A stretch of 64,000 nucleotides of DNA from positions 3,286,001 to 3,350,000 of the forward strand of contig NZ_JARXVJ010000001.1 of assembly GCF_029892445.1 (NCBI RefSeq), given 5' to 3'. The notes beneath the pieces are model-generated. The model was not told the origin of the DNA. It searched no databases and saw only the letters and a program-made list of their open reading frames with translations. Positions 44,139 through 51,950 of this stretch are shown here, piece by piece. A program made the position numbers and the translations under genes. The first letter of the stretch is position 1, and each line of letters opens with the position of its first letter. Source of the stretch: Chryseobacterium sp. H1D6B (GTDB lineage Bacteria > Bacteroidota > Bacteroidia > Flavobacteriales > Weeksellaceae).

Positions 44139-44166
44139 AAACGCACCAAAGGGTGCGTTTGTTTTT
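44139..44166 (+). terminator. Rho-independent terminator of trxB
   Basis: AAACGCACC (44139-44147) pairs with GGTGCGTTT (44152-44160), loop AAAG, then a T-rich tail. A GTG in its right arm is not the crcB start; the crcB ATG follows at 44168. Confidence 0.9.
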
Positions 44167-44167
44167 T

Positions 44168-44539
44168 ATGATGAAGAATTTAATTTTTATATTCATCGGT
44201 GGCGGAGCGGGGAGTATTGCCAGGTATTTAGTTTCCAATTTTACCCAAAAGCTTTGGAATATCAGTTCATTTCCAATGGGAACTTTCCTGGTCAATATTT
44301 TAGGATGTCTCCTCATTGGTTTTCTTACGTCTTATTTTATGAAAGTAGATAACTATTTAAAATATCTGCTTATCACCGGTTTCTGTGGCGGGTTTACTAC
44401 TTTTTCCACCTTTTCAGTTGAAAATTATTCTTTATGGCAGCAACAGCAGTATGGAACTTTATTTTTGTACATGATATTGAGTATAGTTCTGGGATTAACA
44501 GCCGTTGTTTTAGGTATGAAAGCTCAAACTTTACTGTGA
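44168..44539 (+). CDS. crcB: Fluoride ion channel CrcB/Fluc
   Basis: 123 aa from the ATG at 44168 (44171 is also possible), with four transmembrane helices. It expels fluoride as a dual-topology dimer. The N-terminal IFIGGGAGSIARYLVSNF, central FPMGTFLVNILGCLLIGFL and FCGGFTTFSTFSVE, holding the Phe residues and Na+ site, are diagnostic. The short gap upstream holds only the trxB terminator; no fluoride riboswitch fold was seen. Confidence 0.95.
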   Translation: MMKNLIFIFIGGGAGSIARYLVSNFTQKLWNISSFPMGTFLVNILGCLLIGFLTSYFMKVDNYLKYLLITGFCGGFTTFSTFSVENYSLWQQQQYGTLFLYMILSIVLGLTAVVLGMKAQTLL

Positions 44540-44616
44540 CAGCAGATGATTGAGTAATTAATTGAACTGATTTTTAGATTCTTAATATTTTTAGTCGAAA
44601 TTTATATTAAAAATGT

Positions 44617-44647
44617 TTTGCCAGAAATAAAAAACGTTATATATTTG
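44617..44647 (+). promoter_or_regulatory. Promoter of tRNA-Ser
   Basis: TTTG at 44617-44620, 19-nt spacer, TATATTTG at 44640-44647. It is a perfect match to the Bacteroidota consensus, 34 nt upstream of the mature tRNA 5' end. Confidence 0.85.
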
Positions 44648-44681
44648 CACCACTGAAAACGACGATACAATCGGAGTTTAA

Positions 44682-44766
44682 GGAGAGATGGCAGAGTGGT
44701 CGATTGCGATAGTCTTGAAAACTATTGACTGTAACAGGTCCGGGGGTTCGAATCCCTCTCTCTCCG
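44682..44766 (+). tRNA. tRNA-Ser (anticodon TGA)
   Basis: 85 nt with acceptor arms GGAGAGA/TCTCTCC, a D arm, anticodon loop CTTGAAA with TGA at 44716-44718, a long variable arm (GACTGTAACAGGTC), and a TTCGAAT T-loop. The long variable arm and UGA anticodon identify a serine tRNA reading UCN. CCA is not encoded. Confidence 0.95.
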
Positions 44767-44963
44767 CAAGGAGACGAAAGAGAATTTCTCTAGAGTGTTG
44801 AAAAAGTTTATAAAGCCTACAATTTTTAAATTGCAGGCTTTTCTTTTTTATATATAAATTGCTGAAATTTCCAAAAACAGCTGTAATTTTTGTCATAGAA
44901 CCGCGGCACTTTTATTTTATCAAACTATTTTAACGTATATGATCTGCCGATACAGGCGGAGCT

Positions 44964-45812
44964 TTATTTTAATATCAAAACGGGCTGATTCATATTTTGG
45001 TAAATTCCTTCAGAAATACTTCTGCTTGCCATATAATACAGAAAACTATGTCTTCCGGGCAGAGCAATGATCAGATCTGTTTCGTTTGATGATGCGAAAT
45101 TCAGGATTCCGTTGATAATGTTTTCATCATAAGAATAATGAATACTGCTCGGTATCTCGGTTAAATATTGATGGATGTATTCTTGAAGCTCTTTCTCTTT
45201 CTCATTATTAATAGCCGCTTTTTCTCTTGTATGAATATTCAAAAACATAAGATGAATATCCTGATGCTGAATAATGGATTTATGGTGAAAAAGTCTGTCT
45301 AATTTTGTTATGCTGTTTACATCGCAGGGGATAAGGATATTTTTAACAATATTATAACGATATCCATTAGGGACGATTAAGGTTCTAACAGGGCTGGTTC
45401 TTGCAATACTTATGATATTTTCTGAAACAAAACTTTCGCTGGAAGATGCCTGGTCATCACTTCCTAAAATAATAAGTTCTACCGACGGCTGATCCTTTAA
45501 CAGATCATTGATGCTTTTTGTAATTGTCCAGTCACTTACCGCTGTGGAAACTTTTAAATGGGCTGACTTTTCGGTTATTATACTGCTCAGCTTATTTAAG
45601 AGTAATTGTGTTCTTTCCAGCAGACTGTTTACATTTTCTTCATTTACAAATGCATGGCCTTCTGCAATATGCAGATAGTCAAATTCAGACTCCTTAGATG
45701 TTTTTAAAAGAATAATATGTCTGTAATCATATTGCGCTGCCCATTCAGCAGCAAATCTTACTGCATTTTCTGTAGTGGCTGTGAAGTCTACCGGTACAAG
45801 TATTGTTCTCAT
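44964..45812 (-). CDS. Universal stress protein with two Usp domains
   Basis: 282 aa, twice the length of a single Usp domain. The first domain starts MRTILVPVDFTATTENAVRF and includes LIILGSDDQAS; the second starts NILIPCDVNS and ends with LIIALPGRHS. The ATP-binding GxxG-S motif is incomplete in both halves. The partner MarR-type regulator gene is 14 bp upstream on the same strand, so the pair is an operon, probably for redox or metabolic stress. Confidence 0.9.
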   Translation of the reverse strand: MRTILVPVDFTATTENAVRFAAEWAAQYDYRHIILLKTSKESEFDYLHIAEGHAFVNEENVNSLLERTQLLLNKLSSIITEKSAHLKVSTAVSDWTITKSINDLLKDQPSVELIILGSDDQASSSESFVSENIISIARTSPVRTLIVPNGYRYNIVKNILIPCDVNSITKLDRLFHHKSIIQHQDIHLMFLNIHTREKAAINNEKEKELQEYIHQYLTEIPSSIHYSYDENIINGILNFASSNETDLIIALPGRHSFLYYMASRSISEGIYQNMNQPVLILK

Positions 45813-45826
45813 ATTTAATTAATTTA

Positions 45827-46285
45827 TTAACCCCAGTTATCGAGATTTGCTGTCATTTTTTTTACTAACAGAAGTGCACTGCTGATTTCATCTTTGTGAA
45901 GACCTCCGGCCGCCTTTTCATACAGCTCCAATGCCCAAGGATAAACAGTTTCTACAATCTGCTTACCTTTTGAAGTGAGAAAAATCTGTTTATTTCTTCT
46001 GTCATTTGTATATTCTACCCGTTCTACCAATTTCCGCTTTACCAGACTATTGATCAAATAAGTGATGCTTGATTTGTCTTTGCTTACTTTACTGCTTATT
46101 TCCTGCTGGTTGATGCCGTCATTACGGCTGAGAAGACCAAGGATTTCTATAAGCTCAAACGAAAGCCCGGGATCGTATTCATTAATTTTTGTCTGGATTT
46201 TCTGCCGTAAACGGCTTTTCATTTCACTCATAGCCAGCCCTAATTCCAAGGCTGATTCTGAGATGTTATTTTTTTTTGCAGACAT
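45827..46285 (-). CDS. MarR-family transcriptional regulator
   Basis: 152 aa winged-helix protein. The HTH region reads INQQEISSKVSKDKSSITYL and the wing ERVEYTNDRRNKQIFLTSKG, matching the MarR consensus. It is the first gene of an operon with a universal stress protein. Its own promoter carries an 11-bp inverted repeat (46375-46402), pointing to autorepression released by a small ligand or oxidant. The ligand is unknown. Confidence 0.92.
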   Translation of the reverse strand: MSAKKNNISESALELGLAMSEMKSRLRQKIQTKINEYDPGLSFELIEILGLLSRNDGINQQEISSKVSKDKSSITYLINSLVKRKLVERVEYTNDRRNKQIFLTSKGKQIVETVYPWALELYEKAAGGLHKDEISSALLLVKKMTANLDNWG

Positions 46286-46363
46286 ATTTTAATGATTATC
46301 TTATAGTAGTGAGATCAAATCATGAGCAGTAAGGATAATTTTTTAACTCAATACTTACTATAA

Positions 46364-46402
46364 CAAATATAGTTAAAATTAGTTTGAATTAAAACTAATT
46401 TT
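46364..46402 (-). promoter_or_regulatory. Promoter and MarR-type operator of the marR-usp operon
   Basis: On the minus strand TATATTTG (46364-46371) is the -7 box and a TTTT lies 19 nt upstream. Between and over them is a perfect inverted repeat AAAATTAGTTT-6-AAACTAATTTT (46375-46402). A second repeat, ACTATA-5-TATAGT, covers the -7 box (46358-46374). Occupation would block transcription. Confidence 0.75.
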
Positions 46403-46521
46403 TTGTGGAAATTTTAGACGTTTTTTAGATTGTTCTTTTCTTAGCTTGTTCAATTTCATTGTTTTGCAGTTAAAAAAAACTTTTAAAGACTGCTTTCAGA
46501 TTTTTTTGCCATATGAGAGGT

Positions 46522-47778
46522 TTAAAACAGAAAATAAATTAACCCTACCGCTGCACCAGTCATAAGGATAAGAGTCATCCATCCCAGAATATTAGAAAGA
46601 AGTGAATTAGTATGTTCTTTCATTATTTTTTTATTATTCGCAATATGCATAATGACTGCAATCATTACAGGGGCTGTTAAGCCGTACACGATAGCTGTGT
46701 ACAACAGTGCTTTGATCGGGCTGACACCGAAAAAGTCAAGCGACAGGCCGACAAGCAGTGAAACGATTATAGAGCCGTAGAAAGGCTTAGCCTGTGCAAA
46801 CTTTTTATCAAGTCCTGCTTTCCATCCAAAAGTTTCTGCAAGCATATAAGATTGGGATCCTGCCAGAACCGGAATTGCAAGAAGTCCCGTTCCTAAAACA
46901 CCGCTGGCAAAAATGAAATAAGTAAGTTTTCCGGCTAGCGGCTCCAGTGCTTTGGCTGCCTGATCTACAGTATCTATCTCGTGTATTCCGCCGTTAAAAA
47001 GCACGGTACCGGTAGTAAGGATCATAAAAAACATGACCATGTTGGAGAGCAGCATACCAAGGTTTACATCAGTTTTCATTTCACTCAAGATTCTTTTGTC
47101 TACCAATACTACTCCTTTATGCGCTTGATCTTCAGCTTCCATAGTAGTCTGCCAGAAAAAGAGGTAAGGAGATATAGTTGTGCCAAGAATAGCCACTATG
47201 ATGGAAAGGAATTCCTTGTCAAATTTAAGAGTAGGTATAAAGGTTTTTTTGGCTACCATCACCCAGTCCTGGCCTACCATAAACGGAACAATAATATAAA
47301 GCAGCAGGCTGAGGCATAGCCATTTTAGAATCATCGCAATTTTCTGGTATGAAAACCGGATAATAATAAAAAGAAGCAGAGCAGTGATCAAAATACAAAA
47401 AAGAGCTACAGGAACCTGCGGACATATCATATGCGCTACTGCGCCCATACCCTGGATGTCTGCTCCTATATTTAAAGTTATTGCAGGAAAACTAAATAAA
47501 AGCATACCGTAAAGTATAGGTTTAGAATAATATTTCTTAAGCGTTACGGTCAACCCCTGTGCGGTGACCAGGCCTATTCTTGCACACATGCCCTGTATGG
47601 CAGCCATAAGAGGAAAAGTAAGAAGGGCAGTCCATAATGTAGAAAGACCGAACTGTGCTCCTGCCTGAGAATAAGTGGCGATACCAGACGGATCATCATC
47701 ACTGGCTCCGGTAATCAGGCCGGGGCCCAGTTTTTTAAAAAAACTAATGACCTTTGAATCTTTTTTTTGTTTTGACAT
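46522..47778 (-). CDS. Nramp-superfamily divalent metal transporter with variant motifs
   Basis: 418 aa from MSKQKKDSKVISFFKK (ATG 47778; an ATG at 47799 adds seven residues), about eleven helices. Helix 1 has TGASDDDPSGIATYSQAGAQ, so the classical DPGN reads DPSG, and helix 6 reads GTTISPYLFFWQ where Mn/Fe transporters have MPH. Both the Asn and the metal-binding Met are therefore missing. Comparable changes (Asn to Gly, Met lost) mark Nramp-related magnesium transporters, so Mg2+ or Mn2+ is a fair guess. It is monocistronic. Confidence 0.85.
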   Translation of the reverse strand: MSKQKKDSKVISFFKKLGPGLITGASDDDPSGIATYSQAGAQFGLSTLWTALLTFPLMAAIQGMCARIGLVTAQGLTVTLKKYYSKPILYGMLLFSFPAITLNIGADIQGMGAVAHMICPQVPVALFCILITALLLFIIIRFSYQKIAMILKWLCLSLLLYIIVPFMVGQDWVMVAKKTFIPTLKFDKEFLSIIVAILGTTISPYLFFWQTTMEAEDQAHKGVVLVDKRILSEMKTDVNLGMLLSNMVMFFMILTTGTVLFNGGIHEIDTVDQAAKALEPLAGKLTYFIFASGVLGTGLLAIPVLAGSQSYMLAETFGWKAGLDKKFAQAKPFYGSIIVSLLVGLSLDFFGVSPIKALLYTAIVYGLTAPVMIAVIMHIANNKKIMKEHTNSLLSNILGWMTLILMTGAAVGLIYFLF

Positions 47779-48128
47779 GGCTGTTTTTACTGACAACATT
47801 TTATTTGCCCGTTATGTTAAAGATAGTGAAATTAACGTTTCACTTGATTAGGCAAGGATAATTTGCAAAGTAAATATGCAATAGTTCTGATTTGGCTGGA
47901 AAAATTCCAGATTAAGCTTTCATTTCTAAATGGAAATGATTTTAAATAGACCAAGATAAAAGATAAAGTATATATCGAAGACCGTTTATCAGCAGGCCTT
48001 TTTTAATTTAATGCAAATGTTTTTTGCTGTTAATCAGTGTACAGGCCGTTATCTGCTGAATTGATTTTTAAATTACCATGTATGGCACAACTTCTGATAT
48101 AATAAAACAGCACTATAAATCATAGATT
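47779..48128. other. Intergenic region with three short inverted repeats
   Basis: 350 bp between the Nramp start and a divergent small gene. It holds GTGAAA-TTAACG-TTTCAC (47826-47843), CTGGAA-AAA-TTCCAG (47896-47910) and TCATTTC-TAAATG-GAAATGA (near 47930-47949), which could be operators for the transporter. No gene is visible. Confidence 0.5.
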
Positions 48129-48566
48129 ATGTCGATAAAAATTAAAGTAGCATTTTGTAAAGAATGCAATGGATATTACTCATCTACCCCTGCCGAAAAA
48201 AATAATAATAATCACCCGGATATTATAGATCATTTTTTATATCATGGAGAACCTTGGGTTACTTTAGATCATCAAGCATTTGAACAATATAAAAATTATG
48301 AAAATCTAGAAGTACGTACTGTAAGTCTTCAGCAACACATGAAAAAAGACCATTTATACTGTACTTGTAAAAAGAAAATTCAAATAAAAAAAGCAGTGTA
48401 TATGTATGAATTGAAAAAAACTGAAAATAATAACGACCCAATCGAAAAATATGAGGTGGATACAGATATTTATTTCAGAGATCTTTATTATACTTATAAT
48501 ACCTTTCATGGAATAGGTGCAAATCATAAGCATAACAGCACAAGGCTCAGAACTTATTCATCATGA
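48129..48566 (+). CDS. Small Cys-containing protein of unknown function
   Basis: 145 aa, hydrophilic. CKEC near the N-terminus (AFCKECNGYYSS) and CTC in the middle (LYCTCKKKIQIK) could bind a zinc ion. The ending GIGANHKHNSTRLRTYSS is basic. No family is recognised. It is divergent from the Nramp gene and has its own terminator. Confidence 0.6.
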   Translation: MSIKIKVAFCKECNGYYSSTPAEKNNNNHPDIIDHFLYHGEPWVTLDHQAFEQYKNYENLEVRTVSLQQHMKKDHLYCTCKKKIQIKKAVYMYELKKTENNNDPIEKYEVDTDIYFRDLYYTYNTFHGIGANHKHNSTRLRTYSS

Positions 48567-48590
48567 TTTCTGCTTATAAACAGTACCCTG

Positions 48591-48626
48591 ACAGCTGATC
48601 ATTAAATAATGCCAGCTGTTTTTTTT
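48591..48626 (+). terminator. Rho-independent terminator of the 145-aa gene
   Basis: ACAGCTG (48591-48597) pairs with CAGCTGT (48613-48619), 15-nt loop, followed by T residues, 25 bp past the stop. Confidence 0.8.
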
Positions 48627-48693
48627 AATCAAATGATACAGACGGTTTGATTAAAAACAAGTGTAAATAAACCTGAATATACAATCCATATTG

Positions 48694-49086
48694 CTAATTT
48701 TTCACAGGAATCAAGGTAAGAATATCTTTGTCTATCTTAAATGTATAAGTTCCGATCAGTGTTTTAGGCTCAGTACATCCGCTGGACATATCGGCTGAAC
48801 CTTCGCTCATTTCTATCTGGTTATCTTCGTGAATGCTGTAAGTTCCCATCATGTGAAAACATGAATTTCCAGTGTGGTAGTTCTTGTCAGATTCAAATTG
48901 AAGAAAGTTAAACTTGGGCTGTTCTGCAGGAAATTTGATCAATTTTGCTTTTTTGAAAACAGCACTTCCGTCAGCGCTTATTTTTTCAAGTTCCCATGTT
49001 GTTTTTGCAAGGTGGTTGGTTTGTGCATTTACCACTGCAAATAATGAAAATGCAGTCAGTACAAAAGTGAAAATGAATTTTTTCAT
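48694..49086 (-). CDS. Small secreted META- or lipocalin-like protein
   Basis: 130 aa from the ATG at 49086 that opens a signal peptide (MKKFIFTFVLTAFSLFAVVN); the frame reaches 49119 without signal character. TTWELEKISADGSAVFKKAK and the ending IGTYTFKIDKDILTLIPVKN suggest a small beta-barrel of the META/lipocalin-like kind; two Cys (NSCFHMMG, SSGCTEP) may form a disulphide. Function unknown. Confidence 0.65.
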   Translation of the reverse strand: MKKFIFTFVLTAFSLFAVVNAQTNHLAKTTWELEKISADGSAVFKKAKLIKFPAEQPKFNFLQFESDKNYHTGNSCFHMMGTYSIHEDNQIEMSEGSADMSSGCTEPKTLIGTYTFKIDKDILTLIPVKN

Positions 49087-49262
49087 ATTGAGATATTTAT
49101 GGTGGTTTGTTACCGGCAATTTACAAAAATAAAGAGGATAGGGGCCCGCAGTCTTGTAAAACGAAAGCCCGGTCGCCCAGAGAGCTTATAGTATAAGGCT
49201 GCAGTAAAAGGCTGAAGCTTGGTTTTTCCTACAAAAAAAGGCAGAGAATTCAATCTAATTTA

Positions 49263-49270
49263 TATATTTG
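49263..49270 (+). promoter_or_regulatory. -7 box upstream of the AraC-type gene
   Basis: TATATTTG, a full match to the -7 consensus, 97 nt before the ATG at 49368. No clear TTTG stands 19-21 nt upstream, suggesting an activated or weak promoter. Confidence 0.55.
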
Positions 49271-49367
49271 CACGGCTGGCTCAGTTTTGAATTTCAAAAA
49301 ATCCGCTCAATCCCAGAAATGTAATCTACGGGGTTAAAAAACAACTAATAAACAATGAACTAAAAAG

Positions 49368-50507
49368 ATGGATAAGATTAATTTATTAATTATTGTAACT
49401 GTAATCTCCCTGTTCATTTCATTGTTTCTTGCATTATTCCTGCTGACAGTTAAAACAAAACACAAGACAAGTAATGCTCTTTTTGCTCTTTATCTCATTA
49501 TTACGGCTATTGATGCAAGTGAACCTCTGCTGAGTCTGCTGAGTGACCGTCCATCAAATCTTGGAATGCTGAGAAACACATTGGCCTTCTTACAGATCCC
49601 TGTTTTTTATTTGTATGTAGTATCAGTCTGTTATTCTGATTTTAAGTTTAAGCCAAAATATATTCTCCATCTGCTTCCGTTTTTAATTGTGAATGTAGTT
49701 TTACTGCCTCATTTTTATACTGTAGATGCCGCTTCTAAAATCAGTTTTATTATGAACCGTCAAAATATGATAGAACTGCAGTTCACTCATGTTTTTTTCC
49801 ATATCCAGATCGTTGTATATCTTATTGCTGTTTTCATGCTGTTGAGAAAAGCCAAAAAGCTGTATCTTGAAAATTATGCGGGTACAAATATTAATTCTTA
49901 TAATTGGCTTTTTCAGTTTACGGTTGTACTCACTATTCTATATTTGATTGTCGTTTTCAAAAACATTTTCAAATTTTCGGATTATTCTTTTATCTCTGAA
50001 TATATAAAAATCGGAATCCTGGTATTTCAGTTGTTTATATGCTGCTGGTATCTGTTTAAAGCACTGAATAATCCCGGCTTATTTAGAAATATTGATTCAA
50101 AATTAAAACTTGTTTCCGATATTAATTTAGAAGAAAAAAATAATAAACCGGAAACCACAAATGAAAAAGAATATAATGAAGAATTATTGAAATTGAAGAA
50201 GTATATGGCTGAAGAAAAGCCGTTTCTTAATCCTTCTTTAACGATTCAAAATGTCTCTGAAAATATTGGAATGCCTACCCGCGCGCTATCTGTTTTAATT
50301 AATCATCACCTGGGACAGCATTTTTACGATTTTGTGAATACCTACCGTATAGAGAATGCCATGGATATTTTAAAAGATGCCTCAAAAAGTAAGGTAACTA
50401 TTCTTGAAATTTTATATGAAGTTGGTTTTAATTCAAAATCTTCTTTTAATACCGCTTTTAAAAAACATACCGGAAATACACCTACCGCTTATCGTAAGAG
50501 TCTGTAA
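49368..50507 (+). CDS. Membrane-anchored AraC-family transcriptional regulator
   Basis: 379 aa. The first about 235 residues form seven hydrophobic helices (starting LLIIVTVISLFISLFLALFL), then a linker rich in Glu, Lys and Asn, then a C-terminal AraC HTH: FLNPSLTIQNVSENIGMPTR and then EILYEVGFNSKSSFNTAFKK, with GNTPTAYRKSL at the end. Such proteins sense at the membrane and bind DNA nearby. The serine hydrolase gene 155 bp downstream is a plausible target or partner; ligand unknown. Confidence 0.9.
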   Translation: MDKINLLIIVTVISLFISLFLALFLLTVKTKHKTSNALFALYLIITAIDASEPLLSLLSDRPSNLGMLRNTLAFLQIPVFYLYVVSVCYSDFKFKPKYILHLLPFLIVNVVLLPHFYTVDAASKISFIMNRQNMIELQFTHVFFHIQIVVYLIAVFMLLRKAKKLYLENYAGTNINSYNWLFQFTVVLTILYLIVVFKNIFKFSDYSFISEYIKIGILVFQLFICCWYLFKALNNPGLFRNIDSKLKLVSDINLEEKNNKPETTNEKEYNEELLKLKKYMAEEKPFLNPSLTIQNVSENIGMPTRALSVLINHHLGQHFYDFVNTYRIENAMDILKDASKSKVTILEILYEVGFNSKSSFNTAFKKHTGNTPTAYRKSL

Positions 50508-50591
50508 TGTAGTTGTTTGTAATTACTCGTACTTGCTGTTTTAAAGATCCGTACCTATTTCTCCAAACAAATCCGGCCGACTACTTGTATT

Positions 50592-50625
50592 CGGTCGCCT
50601 GACTTTAATTTCTCCCGCATATTTG
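50592..50625 (+). promoter_or_regulatory. Putative regulated promoter of the serine hydrolase gene
   Basis: CATATTTG (50618-50625) is a near-consensus -7 box. CGGTCGCC lies at 50592-50599, where a -33 box is expected, and a similar CGGCCGACT lies about 20 bp further upstream. An identical CGGTCGCC occurs upstream of the AraC-type gene at 49170-49177. These could be binding sites for that regulator. Confidence 0.4.
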
Positions 50626-50662
50626 TATCGAAATAATTTTTTAACATAAAATAAACGATACA

Positions 50663-51721
50663 ATGAGAACTTCATTAAAACTTTTAGCAGCGCTTTTATT
50701 AACAAGCAGTTTTTCTTTTGGACAGAATATTTCCAAAAGGATCGATTCATTAATACATGATAATTATAAAAAAAATCCTGACGTAGGGATCAGTGTAGGT
50801 TTTATCAAAAATAATGAAGAATATTATACAGCTTATGGTAATTTGAATGCAGAAAGCCCGATTGAAATTAATAAAAATTCCATATTTGAGATTGCGTCGA
50901 TCACTAAGATCCTAACTTCAAATTTAATAACACAGGCAGTGATGGACCGTAAGATAAAACTGGATGATTATATAGACAATTTTCTTCCAAAAGAATATGT
51001 ACTGCAAAAAAATCTTCGATACAAAATCAAAATTTCTGATCTGGCATCTCATCAATCAGGGTTACCCGATATAGATTTTAAAAGCTTAATAGAATTAAAT
51101 CCGCAGCAGCCTGTAAGCAGTGTAACAGAAAAAACATTAGCGGCTATCATTAATGACTGCACTGAGCTGAAAGATTATGGAAAATACCGCTATTCTACGG
51201 TCGGCTATACGCTGCTCGGGCAGATATTAGAAAAGGCATACGGGAAGAGTTATGATGAAATTATTAGAGAACGGATACTAGATCCGTTACAGATGACGAA
51301 TACATTGACCAAAGATTTTAATGTTAAGAACAGAACTGTAGGACATAATCCAGAAGGCGGTATTCAGGAGTTTTTCAAATGGAATATTACAGCATCCGCA
51401 GGATTAATAAAATCTAATGCCTCAGATATGGTTACCTATTTAAAAGCGGTTTTAAATCCGGAAACAGCAATTGCAAAAGCATCCCTAATAACGGAAAAGA
51501 TCTTCTATAAAGATGAAAAAAGAGAAATGGGATTAGGGCTTGGAATATCAACTGACGATAAAAATACAATCTATTTAAAATCAGGAGATTCTATGGGCCA
51601 GTCTTCGATCATATGCTACAACAGGGCTAAAAACTGGGGAATTATAATTCTTTTAAACCAAAGAAACTCTAAGATGAGACAAGACCTGCTGAATCAAATT
51701 TATGATACAGTTTTAAAATAG
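50663..51721 (+). CDS. Secreted serine hydrolase (class C beta-lactamase family)
   Basis: 352 aa with a signal peptide (MRTSLKLLAALLLTSSFSFG). The SxxK nucleophile motif is EIASITKILTS (S-I-T-K), the Tyr motif is RYSTVGYTLLGQILEKAYGK, and a late KSGDSMGQSS block stands in for the KTG box. This family includes beta-lactamase C, D-aminopeptidases and esterases; resistance cannot be claimed. It lies after an AraC-type regulator with a possible shared operator. Confidence 0.88.
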   Translation: MRTSLKLLAALLLTSSFSFGQNISKRIDSLIHDNYKKNPDVGISVGFIKNNEEYYTAYGNLNAESPIEINKNSIFEIASITKILTSNLITQAVMDRKIKLDDYIDNFLPKEYVLQKNLRYKIKISDLASHQSGLPDIDFKSLIELNPQQPVSSVTEKTLAAIINDCTELKDYGKYRYSTVGYTLLGQILEKAYGKSYDEIIRERILDPLQMTNTLTKDFNVKNRTVGHNPEGGIQEFFKWNITASAGLIKSNASDMVTYLKAVLNPETAIAKASLITEKIFYKDEKREMGLGLGISTDDKNTIYLKSGDSMGQSSIICYNRAKNWGIIILLNQRNSKMRQDLLNQIYDTVLK

Positions 51722-51838
51722 AGTACACAAAAAGAAGAGCACGGTATTTTAATAGACGATACCATAAAAATATTCTTTATCTGCTAATTTAGCTAAACTA
51801 ATTGCTCATAATAAAGGAAAGTACATTATTTTCGTTAA

Positions 51839-51876
51839 AAATATAAATCCTCCGACAACTCAGAGGATTTATATTT
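51839..51876. terminator. Bidirectional terminator between convergent genes
   Basis: A 14-bp perfect stem (AAATATAAATCCTC and GAGGATTTATATTT) with a 10-nt loop and T or A runs at either side, between the serine hydrolase and the MoxR gene. Confidence 0.88.
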
Positions 51877-51950
51877 TTATCAACAATTAAATTTACAGGT
51901 CAAGAATCTTTGTAAGACCCATGAAAAATCTGCCCGGGTAATACTAAGAT

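Noticed and set aside
44120..44167. Fluoride riboswitch before crcB
   Set aside because: The gap is too short and contains only the trxB terminator; no pseudoknot sequence of that riboswitch was found.
44678..44896. 72-codon minus-strand ORF
   Set aside because: It overlaps the tRNA-Ser gene on the opposite strand and resembles no protein.
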